From the NCBI RefSeq assembly GCF_004027225.2, contig NC_044277.2:35186812-35250811 (forward strand): a stretch of DNA of 64,000 nucleotides, written 5' to 3'. The position numbers were made by a program, and so were the translations under genes. The notes beneath the pieces were generated by a model. It did no database searches, was not told the origin of the DNA, and saw only the letters and a list, made by a program, of their open reading frames with translations. This document shows positions 12,619 to 24,300 of this stretch, one piece after another (the stretch's first letter is position 1; each line of letters starts with the position of its first letter). Source of the stretch: Strigops habroptila (Eukaryota; Chordata; Aves; Psittaciformes; Psittacidae).

Positions 12619-15189
12619 ATGTTTAGCCCTAAGCAGCACTTACCCCTTCAGCATATCTTCCTATCTGAATCCAGAGATGTCACTGTAATGCACTGTTATA
12701 TGCAGCACCACAGGACAATAATCCTCACAAGTCCTCCAAACACTTACAATTTCTCATTAAAATAACAATTTGAGCAAAGATTAATGATGCAAAGCCCTGA
12801 AATAGCTATCAAGATAGTTTCTGAAAAACGAGAACTGTTTCCAACCAGTGCCTTATTTTAGCAGCAAACAGAAAAGTTAAATTGGCACACAGTCTGCATA
12901 CATTTAGATATCAGATTTAGCATCCTGTATTATATTGACAAATAGAAATGCTTGGGCGTGATTTCAATTCCACAGTTGTTCAATAAAGACTCAAATATGA
13001 AGCATAACTCCATGAGACACTGCAAATCTATTCTGATGCACCTGCCACATTAGCAACACTGAGTCCAAAATGAGAGGCAAAGCCGTCCTTGGTCTGATGT
13101 CTGTTCCGAAGTATTTTGCAATTACCAATACAATGAAAACGTTTTAAATAGTTCTGTTTCCTCAGTTATTTCACAGGAGTGAACAAGAGATGAAGCAATA
13201 CCACTGAAGGAAAACTGACTGCAGCAACTGGAGGAGGCGGCAGCAGCAAAGCAGCATGCTGGTGCCTCATAAGCAGATGGAAACATGTCAGTCTTGCTTC
13301 CCAGCAGGGGCAAAGAATCAGAACTTGGTGCCCCTTTGGTTTACTCCAAGAGAAACATAACGGTCTGTAAAGTTACACAACTTGTGCCGTGGCAGTGTTT
13401 TGCAATAGTACTTGGCAAGGCACTCAGCACGAGCAGCTTGCCAGTCACCCCCAGAGTCTAAACAAGACTGCCAAGAAATAAGATGTGATATCTCTTTGAA
13501 TAAAGGAGTTTTGAAATAAATTTAGACACCAATCTTGCCTATCCACATTCCGCCCCCCAACCAGGTGCTTTCCTGCCCTAAAACAAAGAAACACTGTAGT
13601 TGCAAAGCATTTCAAATATGAGGGAATAAGGAAGTTCCTTCTAGTCAGATGATGCCTGCAGGATGTCTGAGAGACCCAAGTGCAAAGATCACGTGAAGGT
13701 ACAACCTTACTTCTTCCTTTGCTAAAGGCAAGAGAGGCAGACTCTCAACACAGACTTAAGTGAGGGAATGGAGTTACAGGCCAGGTCACTAACATCCAGA
13801 TGTGGGGTATGGATCTTACAGCACCACCTAAAAACCTGCATACCACAAAACTGCCAGGCTGGCACCTGCTGCCACACAGAAACGCTGTGAGACGTGCTAT
13901 GGATGGAGATTCCTGCGCTGGAAATGGGACTTTCTGGTAGGAAACACTGGATACTCTTCCGCACTTCACCTTCAGAGCTTGAACTCCTAAACCAGGATTA
14001 CCGACAGCTATCACCACCTACTCCAGACTTCAGAGCCCATTCTTCCCCTGGGCCCAGCTTTTTCCTAGAGCAACTAGCCAAGTGTTGCTCCTCTCTTGAA
14101 ACATGGAAATTCTCACCTGACAACAGCCTCAACAGCAGCAACCAAGCACTAGATCCCAGCCCTCCTCCCAAGGGAACACGCAAACTGCTGCAACAGTCAG
14201 GTTCTGGTGCTTCCTCATGTCAGCTTCAGGCAACCTGCCGCATCCTCCATGAGATGGCCCAGGGTGAACGCAAGTGGAAAAGCATGTCCTCCCAGTCACT
14301 TGCTACAGCCTATACAACAGCTGCAGAGGTGAGGGCAGATGTGGGCTTGAACCCCTTGGGCACAGGGACCAGGAGCCCAGGTTTCAACTACTAGAACACA
14401 GTGTACTCTTTAGACAAGTGCCACCACCACCAGCTCTCAGGGAAAGGTGAGCACTGGCTCCTCTCCTGGCAATGTTTTAAAAACAAATCCTATACGACTG
14501 CATTTGGAGACACAACCATATGTGTTTACAGTGTGCTTGCCAGGTGCCCTAGTTTCTCCATCTCCTAAGGGCTTTGATCCTCGACTACAGCAGCTCTAGA
14601 TAAGGTGCTTAAGAACGTTCTGCTTAAACAGGGAGATCCAGTACGTTTAAGACACTTCTAGAGTCAGGCAGAGACTGTGTTAGGTGGTTTAGAAGACCTG
14701 GGGGGGGGGTGTGTGGTGTGTAAATTCTGCTTGAGATTTAGGAATGCCAAGCAACAACCTGATTAACACATTTTAGAACATTCTCACAGTATGCTGAAGG
14801 CCTCCAGTTACACTTTAGAAAGTGTGTTTGCTTTGCAGGTTATTTTAGCATATGGATACTACTCAAACTGGAACAAAATGAATCCTTCAATATAAACACT
14901 CCAAGTGCTAACTTCAAGTAAAAACAACATATTGCTTTACTACAGCTCAGTTTATATAAATTACTTTTGCTAGTTTCTAGTCCCTCGGTCTACAGAAGAA
15001 AATAATTCATAGCAGTGTAAGTCTTTGATGACTTAGGAATGACCAGAAGTGAAGTCACAAAACCAATCAGTGGTGACTCTCCTTTTGGGAAGTGCCCACT
15101 CCTTAAAAATAACATTTTTCCAAGTGAAAAATTAGACAGCCAAAAATAAATATTCATTTACAACTACAAATATGTATAGTCTGATCTCA
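12619..15189. other. Non-coding stretch with one 166-codon open frame
   Basis: No gene recognised. A plus-strand frame opens at 13894-14394 (166 codons, rich in Ser, Pro, Gln). It has no domain I know, and a second minus-strand frame covers part of it, so chance is the simplest reading. A G-run followed by GTGTGTGGTGTG lies at about 14701-14720. Confidence 0.5.
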
Positions 15190-15273
15190 ATTTACATGCA
15201 CAAATGCAGGGCATTTTTGTACCAAATGGCTTGTAGCCGTGGGACAAAAATGCCCTAGTACTTGCATGCAAAT
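15190..15273. other. 84-nt imperfect hairpin (inverted repeat)
   Basis: An outer stem pairs 15190-15200 with 15263-15273 (10 of 11 positions). A small internal loop follows (15201-15207 against 15257-15262). The inner stem pairs 15208-15223 with 15241-15256 (15 of 16 positions, with a perfect 13-bp core AGGGCATTTTTGT / ACAAAAATGCCCT). The terminal loop is 17 nt. The size and shape resemble an animal miRNA precursor, but a palindromic transposon remnant or an ancient conserved hairpin repeat would look the same. No coding frame is involved, so the strand cannot be assigned. Confidence 0.75.
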
Positions 15274-16626
15274 CATAAAACTGAAACCATCTGGAAAATT
15301 ATGTGGGATACAGGCAGGATAATCCATGAGAGAGCTCATGTGTGGATGTGGCTGAAGGATCACAGCTTATTAGACGCTTATCTTATGGATGGGATGGAAA
15401 ATAGGATTTGACATACCCTCTTATAACAGTGATGATTAACATGAACCTGCAATTAGCACGCATGGCATTATAAAATGACAGATTATTTCCATCATAAGTC
15501 CTAGATCCCAGAGGAGACAAGACTTGCTTTGCATCTGTTTTTATTTGCTAATACCTGTGCATTTTATTTGATATACTTTATTTTTGGCTCTCAGCATACC
15601 CTATTTAAATATCTTGTTGCTGGGTCAAGTCAGCTTCGGAGGCTTGCAGCTACCCCAGCTAGCTAGGCTGAAACAATTCTGCATATTAAAACCCAGCAAT
15701 CACTATTTTAAACACATGCCATTACAGTCAAATTATCCACCTACTTGTGGATTCACTTTAAACAAGTCAAAAAAATGAGCAGAGTAGTAGTTTTAAAGTG
15801 CCCACATCTTAAAACTTAAACTACTTGCTCCTTGCAATACGCTATTTTATAAGCAGAGTGGACCAGGAACCACCCAACTTATGTTCCCCATAGGTCCTTT
15901 GAAGACCTCTGCTCAATGAGACTTGGACATTCAGCTTTGTCAGGCTTCTTAGAAAGATACCTGTCCTTAGAGAATGAAAATGCAGGCTAGCAATAGTAAA
16001 AAAAGCAACAACTCCTATCAGTTGTTGATTATCAGAATGAAGATCCCCTCAGAACAATGTAACCCATGAATTACAGGTCTCGCAGTACTCAAGATGCAGC
16101 CAGTGTATACACCAGTCCACATAACTCACCCTCCCCTCAGGAAATGTTTAATCCTCTTTTAAGATAACAATACATACTGAATTTATTAGATTAGCATGAA
16201 AGAAATTAAATGTGAGGGCTGTCAGCATCTGTTTTGAGTGTCCAATATAAATGTCAATGCTATTTCAACGCTCAGAGCATGTAACAAAGAGGCTGCAGCA
16301 CTTACTAGTGACAAATACAGAGATCGCAAGCTGGTTTTTGCTGCCAGCTTGTGCATATTCCTGCTCTTCATACACTCACAAAAATTACGGGGAAGAGCCT
16401 GGTACTATTCAGACAAAGAAAAAAAACCAAAACCCCAGGTCTATAGGAGCACGTAAGTCTCAGTAAGGGAAAGCCAAGGGGCAATGACCGAGGCTCATGA
16501 AAGAACTGAGCCAAAGACATCCTGCAAATACAAAGTCAGGCAGGTGGGTGTTGTGGAATATTCTGTCAAGCTCCGCTAGTTCTTCCCTAATGCAAATCCT
16601 CCAAGTCTGCGTCAGCATTTTAACTT
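15274..16626. other. Non-coding stretch
   Basis: No gene or repeat recognised. Short overlapping frames near 16238-16466 are present in two registers, which argues for chance. Confidence 0.5.
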
Positions 16627-16857
16627 CATAGAATAACAGAATGGTTTGTGTTGGAAGCGACCTTACAGCTCATCTAGTTCCAACCCCCTGCCATGGGCAG
16701 GGACACCTTCCACCAGACCAGGTTGCTCCAAGCCCCGTCCAACCTGGCCTTGAACACTGCCAGGGATGGGGCAGCCACAGCTTCTCTGGACACCCTGTGC
16801 CAGCGCCTCAGCACCCTCACTGTACGGAACTTCTTCCTATGTCTAACTCCCTGTAGA
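16627..16857 (-). mobile_element. CR1 LINE, 3' end, 5'-truncated
   Basis: The plus strand shows the reversed CR1 tail (TCATAGAATAACAGAATGG, then TTGGAAGCGACCTTACAGC and CTAGTTCCAACCCCCTGCCA). The minus-strand frame reads FRTVRVLRRWHRVSREAVAA and APSLAVFKARLDGAWSNLV, the usual CR1 ORF2 C-terminus. The match stops near 16857, leaving a copy of about 230 bp. Confidence 0.92.
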
Positions 16858-17519
16858 AGCTGTGTGCAGAAAGCACCGATACTTTGCAACTCCTTCTGCA
16901 TGGGAGGAGAAAATGGTATTTTAATTTTCTCCCTGCCTCCAACCCTCCCTCATATTGAAGATGTTTAAAAGGGTAAAGAGGCAGTTCCAGCTCTTGCCTC
17001 CCTGGCACAGAAACAACTAGAAAGAGAGGTTGCAGACCTGAACTGCGTTAACTGCTTTTCCTCTGCAAGGCACAAAGCAAAGGGAACCAGGGTCTCCCCA
17101 TCCTTCTGGGGCATGGGGAAGGGGCTTTCTGCAAAAGGCTTCCTTCAGCTGCTCTGAGTGTAAATGCCACGCCATCCCTTACCTCTTAACTGCCTGCTTC
17201 CAGCTGAACATTACCGTCCTTACGGAATTAAGTAGTGTAACTGGAGTTTGGTGGTGTCTGTAGCTGCAACCCAGAAATCAAACCCTCCACACCCAGCCGT
17301 GCAAAATGAAGCGTAGTATGTAAAACCACACACACACATAGTAATGCAGAAAACCACCAGGGCGAGAGTACTAGCAAGTAACTAGCAGGAGCAAGTAACA
17401 CTGCTGGAGAAGGGGGGGATAAAGAAAAAAGGAGAATACGAAATGCGGAATGACTTTGCAACTTGTTCGCAAGTACAGTATCTAAGACACTGCCGGCTGG
17501 GGGAAAATGCCTAAGTTTC
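16858..17519. other. Non-coding flank of the CpG island
   Basis: No gene seen. On the minus strand a good splice-donor sequence (GAG|GTAAGG, exon end at 17183) lies about 0.3 kb beyond the left edge of the CpG island. It could serve an untranslated exon of a minus-strand transcript starting in the island. Confidence 0.45.
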
Positions 17520-18470
17520 TCCGTGTTTGTCTGTTTATCCATCTGTGAGCACTCTGCCCCCAGTCCGTGACCGGATCCCTGCACCTGGAGCCGGTCTCCC
17601 ACGTGGATCAGTGTGTTCCGCGTGAACAGTCCCAGTCCCTGCCCGTGTGTCCGTCCCATCCCGCCGAGGGCTCGGGCGGGCCACGCAGAACGCGCTCCAC
17701 AGAAACCACCGGCGACACAAGGGAGCCAAACAGGCCCCGTGCCCCGCGTCCCGGCCCCCCGGCTGCCGAGAGGGGGGAACCTCCGTGGCCCCGGGCGCCC
17801 CCTTTACCGCCCGCCCTCTGCGAGCGGCCGCCGGCACCTGCACCGCCGGGCCCCGCGTACCTGCCTGCCTCCCTCCCGCCGGCCGGGCCGGGCCGGGTCG
17901 AGGGGTGCCTGTTCGTGTGTCCCGCTGCCCACCCGTCCGTCCGTCCGTCCGTCCGTCCGTCCGTCGGGCCTCTTCCTCCTGCCTCCCCTGCCCTCGCTCT
18001 GCCGCGTCAGCCGCGCTCCTCCCGCCGCAGCCCCGGGCTGGCGGCTCCCGCCCGCCGAGGCTCCCTCCGCCCCACCCGCCGCGCAGGCGGGGCCGCTGCC
18101 GGTATCGGTGTCGGTGTGTGAGGGGGTCGGTGTGGTTGCGGGTGCCGCAGCCGGGCCCCGCCGACCAGCGCACCCCCGGTCGGCGACGAGCGGCGCCCGC
18201 CGCGGGGTCAGGCGAGGACTCGCGGCCGGCGCCGGTCCCGGCCCGCTCCGCCCCGGCCCCGCTCCCTGGAGGGTCCCGGGGCGAGGCAGGGGCAGAGCCG
18301 CGCCTGCAGCTGTGCAGCCCGCGGCTGCCGGCACAAGCTGGGATACGGGGCTCAGGGTCGGAGCACCGGGCTGCTCCGGCCGCCCGTTGGTCATCCAGGG
18401 CTCCCCACGGCTAGCGCAGCCCGGGCAGCACGGCCGGCGCCTCGGGAGCGGGTGTCGGGGGTGACAGTGC
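17520..18470 (-). promoter_or_regulatory. CpG island, putative SGK3 promoter / first untranslated exon
   Basis: About 950 bp of very G+C-rich, CpG-dense sequence, clearly different from both flanks. It lies about 17 kb upstream of VCPIP1. In mammals SGK3 lies head-to-head with VCPIP1 on the other strand, so this is the expected place for the SGK3 promoter. In support, a minus-strand donor CAG|GTACGC occurs inside the island (last exon base 17861). No SGK3 coding sequence is in the window, which fits because the SGK3 start codon lies beyond long untranslated introns. Long open frames on both strands here come from lack of stop codons in G+C-rich DNA. That it is a CpG island is seen directly. 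The SGK3 assignment and the strand are inferred from synteny. Confidence 0.6.
17933..17964. repeat. (CCGT)8 microsatellite
   Basis: Eight exact tandem copies of CCGT lie within the CpG island. Every unit contains a CpG, so the tract is a methylatable and probably length-variable element near a putative promoter. Confidence 0.97.
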
Positions 18471-19249
18471 CCGGCAGCCGCGCTGCTCTTGGTTACACAC
18501 ACAACCCTGGGCCAGCCCGCCAGCTGCAAAGCTGTCGCACCCTGGCACAGAGAGAGGGTGCATTTTTGATGCCAGCATTTCATTCGTGTGGCCAGCAAAA
18601 ACTAATTAATGGGGCTGGGTGGAGGAAAGAGACACTGGAGCCGTTAGCTTGGGTGCAGAAGCACCCTCCCCCTTCTGTCTTCTAGGCGTTATTTCGCCTT
18701 TTTTCTTCAATAGTCACTTTCAGCGCTCATCTCTCGCAGCAGGATGTGGTAAAAATAGAGTTATCAGTTTGTTTCAAGCAACATTATTGTCTGTTTTCTG
18801 GCTGCTGCTTCCCCGCTTTCTGCTATGTTTTCTTCTCCACATAACTACCATGGCATGAAGCACAGAAAACGCCACCCCACCCTGAATTCGTGCCTCAAAA
18901 AGCTGCTGTGTATCAGAGCCATGGTTCCGGGTATGGCCAGGTGAGGGTCCCACCTGAGAAGGTGGCACCAGCCTGGAGGCTTTGCAAAACAAGAATTTCG
19001 GGAAGGCCTCAGAGTTGGGGTGTGAGATGAGGGAGGTTGTTCCAAGCACAGACAGGGTGCAGCTGAAACTTTTGTATGGCAAAAAGAGGAAGGTAAGAGG
19101 CAACTGAGAAAGGCAACAGCTCTTGCACCCTGAGATGCAAAAAAGAGAAACCAGACTTCAGTGTGGGCAAAAGTGAATCCTAGACAAAGAGCGCAATCTG
19201 ATGGTCTGGCATGTTAATCTGATGTCCTAGTATATCTTAAAATGCCTGG
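18471..19249. other. Non-coding stretch
   Basis: No gene recognised between the CpG island and the CR1 copy. G+C falls quickly to the intergenic level after about 18500. Confidence 0.5.
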
Positions 19250-20444
19250 GAAGATCATGGAATGGGTCACCCTAGAAGCTATGCTAAGGCACACGGAGGA
19301 CAGGGACGTCCCATAAGGGAAGAGCTACAGATGTCATCCATCTGGACTTCTGTAAGGCCTTTGGAATGGTCTCCCGCAACATCCTTCCCTCTAAACTGGA
19401 GAGACACAGATTTGAAGAGTGGACTGTTCAGTGGATGAGGAATTGGCTGGATGGTCGCATCCAGAGGGTAGTGGTCCACTGTTCAATGTGCAGATGGAGA
19501 TCAGTGACAAATGGTGTCCCTCAGGGGTCTGCACTGGGACCAGTACTCTTTAATATCTTCCTCAGTGACATGGACAGTGGGATCGAGTGCACCCCCAGCA
19601 AATCTGCAGACAACACCAACCTGAGTGGTGCAGTGACATGCCTGAGGGACGGGATGTCATCCAGAGAGACCCGAACAAGCTCAGGGAGGGGGCTGATGTG
19701 AACCTCATGAGGTTCAACAAGGCCAAGTGCAAGGTCCTACACTGGGTCAGGGCAACCCCCAGTATCAATACAGGCTGGGGGATGAATTGATTGAGAGCAG
19801 CCCTGCCAAGAAGGACTTGGGGATCCTGGTGGATGAAAAACTGGATATGAGCCGGCAGTGTTCACTCGCAGCCCAGAAAGCCAACTGTATCCTGGGCTGC
19901 ATCCAAAGGAGCGTGGCCAGGGAGGTGATTCTGACCCTCTACTCTGCCTACCCCACTTGGACTACTGCGTCAACCTCTAGAGCCCCAGCATAGGAAAGAC
20001 ATAGACCTGTCAGAGAGAGTGCAGAGAAGGGCCATAAAAATGCTCATAGGGCTGGAGCACCTCTCCTGTGAGGAAAGACTGAGAGAGCTAGGATTGTTCA
20101 TCCTGGAAATGAAAAAGTGCCGTGAAGAGGCTTTTCAGTACTTGAAGGGCGCTTACAAGAAAGATGGGGACAAACTTTTTAGCAGGGCCTGCTGCAGTAG
20201 GACAAAGGGTAATGGCGTTAAACTAAAATAGGGTAGACTCAGAATAGATGTAAGGAAGAGATTTTTTACAATGAGGATGGTGAAACACTAGGGAGGTGGT
20301 AGATGCCCCATCCCTGGAAACATTCAAGGTCAGGTTGGATGGGGCTTTCAGCAACTTGATCTAGCTGAAGATGTCCCTGCTCACTGAATGGGGGTTTGGA
20401 CCTTTAAAGGTCTCTTCCAACCCAAACTGTTCTGTGATTCTATG
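19250..20444 (+). mobile_element. CR1 LINE, about 1.2 kb, inactive
   Basis: This is the longest young CR1 copy here, with the second half of ORF2 (late reverse transcriptase and C-terminus) and the 3' tail ending near 20444 (CTGTGATTCTATGG). The RT part is in one frame (19366-19640): [22 protein letters not shown] text, then [20 protein letters not shown]. The catalytic FADDT motif is changed to SADNT, so the second Asp is lost. Coding similarity then moves to a second frame (about 19640-19740) and a third (19740-19960, [19 protein letters not shown]), showing at least two frameshifts. The copy is therefore dead. The left edge is approximate, with matching becoming clear from about 19250. Confidence 0.9.
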
Positions 20445-21144
20445 GTAATCGTAACCTTCTGTTTCTCTTAAGTTTTGCCTATGTTTAACATTAGGTCCAT
20501 GTGGGTGTCCTTGATCCATCTTCCATGTGTAATTGTTTAGAATACAGTCACACAGAAAACTATTTTCAGGACAGCTTCCAAAAGGCAAATCTCCAGACAA
20601 AAAGGTTATGCAGTTTGACCCATCCAAGAGATCCACCCCTGTTACACAGAAGTAATGCTAAGAAGTGAGAAGAGAGATTATTGCCATATGATATACTTGG
20701 GAGAAAGTGATGAACACAACTAAACCTTTCCTATAAGATCTAGATTTTCAGGAATTAATCTTTCAGTATTACAACACTGTTTCCACATTGGATTAAACTC
20801 TTTCCTTTCCCTTTTCTCTGACCACACCTAAATGAGGAAAAAGTCTTGGAAAGTTTTCTCCTTTATCAGGACAAAAACAAAAACAGAACAAAAAATGTTC
20901 TTCTCCCCTCCCCAGCAAGGAGAAAGCTGTTCAAACCCAGAGTAGCCTATAATCTGATCACAACATGCTTGTGCTAGTTAAACAGTGGGTGAAGTACCCA
21001 GTTTTGTTGCTGCTCATCCCATAATGCTGCCAGGATTCCTACTTCCAAGCTCTAAGAAGGTATTCTTGTATTGTTTGTTGCTTGTCTAAAATTAACAATC
21101 ATAAGAAGTGTAATCATAAAAAGTGAAATAATTTAAAGTTTTCA
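20445..21144. other. Non-coding stretch between two CR1 copies
   Basis: No gene or further repeat recognised. Confidence 0.5.
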
Positions 21145-21374
21145 GGTCAGATATGAGGAAGAAGTTCTTCACTGTGGGGGTGGTGAAGCACTGGAATAGG
21201 TTGCCCAAGGAGGTTGTGAATGCTCCATCCCTGGCGGTGTTCAAGGCCAGGTTGGACAGAGCCTTGGGCGACATGGTCTAGTGTGAGATGTCCCTGCCCA
21301 TGGCAGGGCGGTTGGAACTAGATGATCTTAAGGTCCTTTCCAACCCAAACCATTTTATGATTTTGTGATTCTAG
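21145..21374 (+). mobile_element. CR1 LINE, 3' end, 5'-truncated
   Basis: Plus-strand CR1 C-terminus and 3' tail. GATATGAGGAAGAAGTTCTT, GGTGGTGAAGCACTGGAATA and TTCAAGGCCAGGTTGGACAG are followed by GGAACTAGATGATCTTAAGG and a tail ending TTTTGTGATTCT. Only about 230 bp remain, typical of severe 5' truncation. Confidence 0.93.
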
Positions 21375-24300
21375 GAAAGTGAAACCCACCTCAGTTATCT
21401 AACAATAATATGTAACTCTTTCTAGAGTTTTTCTACCACTTAAAACGAACACGGAGCTAGTTGGAAGAAAAACAAAAGGAAAGCCATAAACAGCAGCTTT
21501 CATCTGTTGAGGAGGCTGAACCACTAGAAGTCTCTTCTAGCCCTTTTTTTTTGTTTGTTTGTTGGGGTTTTTTTTTCAGATTCTGACAGAATCCATTTTT
21601 CCAGCTTCACATGCATTTTGACACAAACTAGGCAGCTTGAGAAAGACATGGTCCTGCTGCAAGTGATGGGTTGGCTTGCTGACAGCCTGGAAGAAAGTTT
21701 CCAGTCTGCAGACTGGCCCAACCTGCAGACGCAGCCCTGGCCCCTCCATGACATTGCTGTGGTGGTGGAGCCCCTGGGTGACTGTAAATTCACACTCTTT
21801 CCAAGTTCATTTCTCTGCACCAGAGACTCTTCTGTTGCTACTCAGGCAATTGCACTCCTGTACAGCCATGTCACAAGATGCAAATATCAGTGAGAATCTT
21901 AACCACCCCCCTTCAGTACAAGGAAATTTCACCTACAGTGGAAGCCTCTTAAAAAGAAAGGAACAAATTAAAAAATTACTTGCCCCAAGAGTCAGCCTTT
22001 TCTTCCACCGTAATTGGCCTGTAGGAGCAGCATGTTTTCCTCTTGCTCTGGTATTCCGCTGTGGGGACATAAGTCCACACCCAAGGTCCCTAATGCTACC
22101 TCATCCATAATAGGAAGCACTAAACCTAGAAAATCTTTAAAAGGTCGGTCTCAGTCCTGCTGCTGAACAAACAGAGCTAATAGCTGTGCCTCATTTGTTC
22201 TGTCATCTGTTTGCCACATCTTTGTTTTCTTTTCTTTCACATATCCTTGCAGACAGGTTGATTTGTTTAACTACACACAGGTCAATGTCTGAACAGCTCA
22301 CCTAGGAGCACCAGCAACACAGAAAGAGAAAATGGCGAAAAAACAGATTATGATGATGACATACTGCTTTTAAAGCATAACAGAACTCCAATCAACATCA
22401 GCAGACTGGTGCACAGACTGAGGTCAGGGTAAACCCTTTGTGTGGTAACTGAGTAGTTGTGGAGACAAGTACTCCCCACCTTATTGTGAGAGACCAAAGC
22501 GGGGAAGCATCTTTTGCGAGGTCACCATTGCTTCTGCCTTGCTTTTACCTTCTTTCATTCTCTTTGTTGCTTTTACCTATTTGCATGTCTCCACCTTTCT
22601 TCCCTTTGCACTTCTCTCCCCATAGCAACTCTGCCTCCATACATCCTACTTCTGCCTCCGCCCACATGAAGAAGCTGCGTAATAGTGCAGGCTGAACTTC
22701 AGAAGGGAAGATTGCAAAGACAAATGGTCGTTAGCTGATGTAGACTGATAGAGAGCTTTCTAGCACTACAGGATATGAGCCAAAGTAGGGAGAAAAGAAA
22801 TAGAGATAGGCTAAAGAGAAGTGGAATAAAAAAGTTAAGAAAGTTCTAAAGTAGAGAGCAGAAAGTTATGTAAGGTGATCTTTCACCCAGGATTGTCTGT
22901 TCAGCAGACCTGACAGTACACGCTCAGGCTAGTTAGATCCCCACAACCACATACTAGCAAGGAAATAAATCAATGATTACGTATCACAAGAAAGGCTTGT
23001 TTTGACATGCTGTTCATCTGCCACTGAATCCATATTCATGAAGAGGTCCTATCTTCAGGCACACAAATCCCCATTTTTCAGAGCAGATTCCTGAAGGGAT
23101 GATAAAGTTTGTCTTCAGGGGGTTAGCTAACTATTTGTATTTCTAATAAGTGTAGTGCTTTACAAGGCATAGGTATTGAATTTATTTTCCCCCAGTAAGG
23201 TCGTATAACACTTACATGTTTTATTGAACATCTGAAATATGGACTACAGCAATTAAGATGAAAGTTTAATGCTAATGTTAAATAAAAAGAAACTTAAATG
23301 CTTTATTGAACTCCTGAAACTTCGTTGCCAAATCACATCTGGGGATCCCTATCTAGCTCACATTGTGCATCCAAGGAAAAATCATCTTCTCCAAAGCGTT
23401 GCCATTAGTCTTTCATATCAACACCCCAATCAGAATGGGTAGAAAAGAGTGGAGGTCACCCTTGTCATTTTAAGTTGGTTTCACTTGGTTTTATTTCCTA
23501 CACTGTTGAATGCTTTGAGTTTTGTACTGTAGTTTGTACTCGTCAGTGTCATGAGTAAACCTAGATTAGATCTTGCAGAATTGGAGTCCACCAGGGACAG
23601 ATATTCAGCTGAGTGCGCACCTACAGAGTGTAAACAGAAATGTGTTTCCAAGTCTTAGTTGTTATTAAATAATTGTGATTAGCAGTCTAATCCTGAAACA
23701 AAGTGAATACTGGTAAATTGAGTAGGAAGAAGATATTACCAAGTTTGTGGGTGACATGTCAGGACATCAAACCACTGTTAATTTGGTCCTTACTAGGAGC
23801 AGCTTTCAACTCAGTAAGGCCAGTTGTTTTCCTGAAATGGCAAGAGGTAAGCAGTTAAGCATGGGATCTTCTCTCTAGCTACTAAACACAATTCATTTTC
23901 TCTCCCTCTTTCCAAAAAGAAAATATGTTATTATTTTATCATATCCTCTTAATCAACTGCTGTGGCACATTATGCTAAAAATGTTTAAGTATGTTCTCTG
24001 TAAAGTTCAAGGTTAATGAGACCAGAGGGTTCACTGCCCTTCAGCTTTTGTTACTGGATACACTATGAGATTCATCCATTCATGCCACAAGCCCATTTAA
24101 TTTCTGCATACAAAGCAGAGCTCATTTTTTGCATTCAGGATCCCTGCTGCTATGAACTACTTGTCATATGAAACAGCAGTCACGTTCACTACAGCATCTA
24201 ACAGAACATCTGCAAGCAGAATTAACTGAAGTAATGGAAAACAGTCTATTATTTAAATCTGTAGTAAACTTCTTTAAAAATAATAAAACTATTTATCTTT

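Noticed and set aside
1..17000. SGK3 coding exons on the minus strand
   Set aside because: I looked for the PX-domain exons and the start-codon exon and found none, so the coding part must lie left of the window if the synteny holds.
17535..18598. Several long open frames (184-283 codons) on both strands in the 17.5-kb CpG island
   Set aside because: They overlap in up to five registers, are Pro/Arg/Gly/Ala-rich and match no family. Stops are simply rare in G+C-rich DNA.
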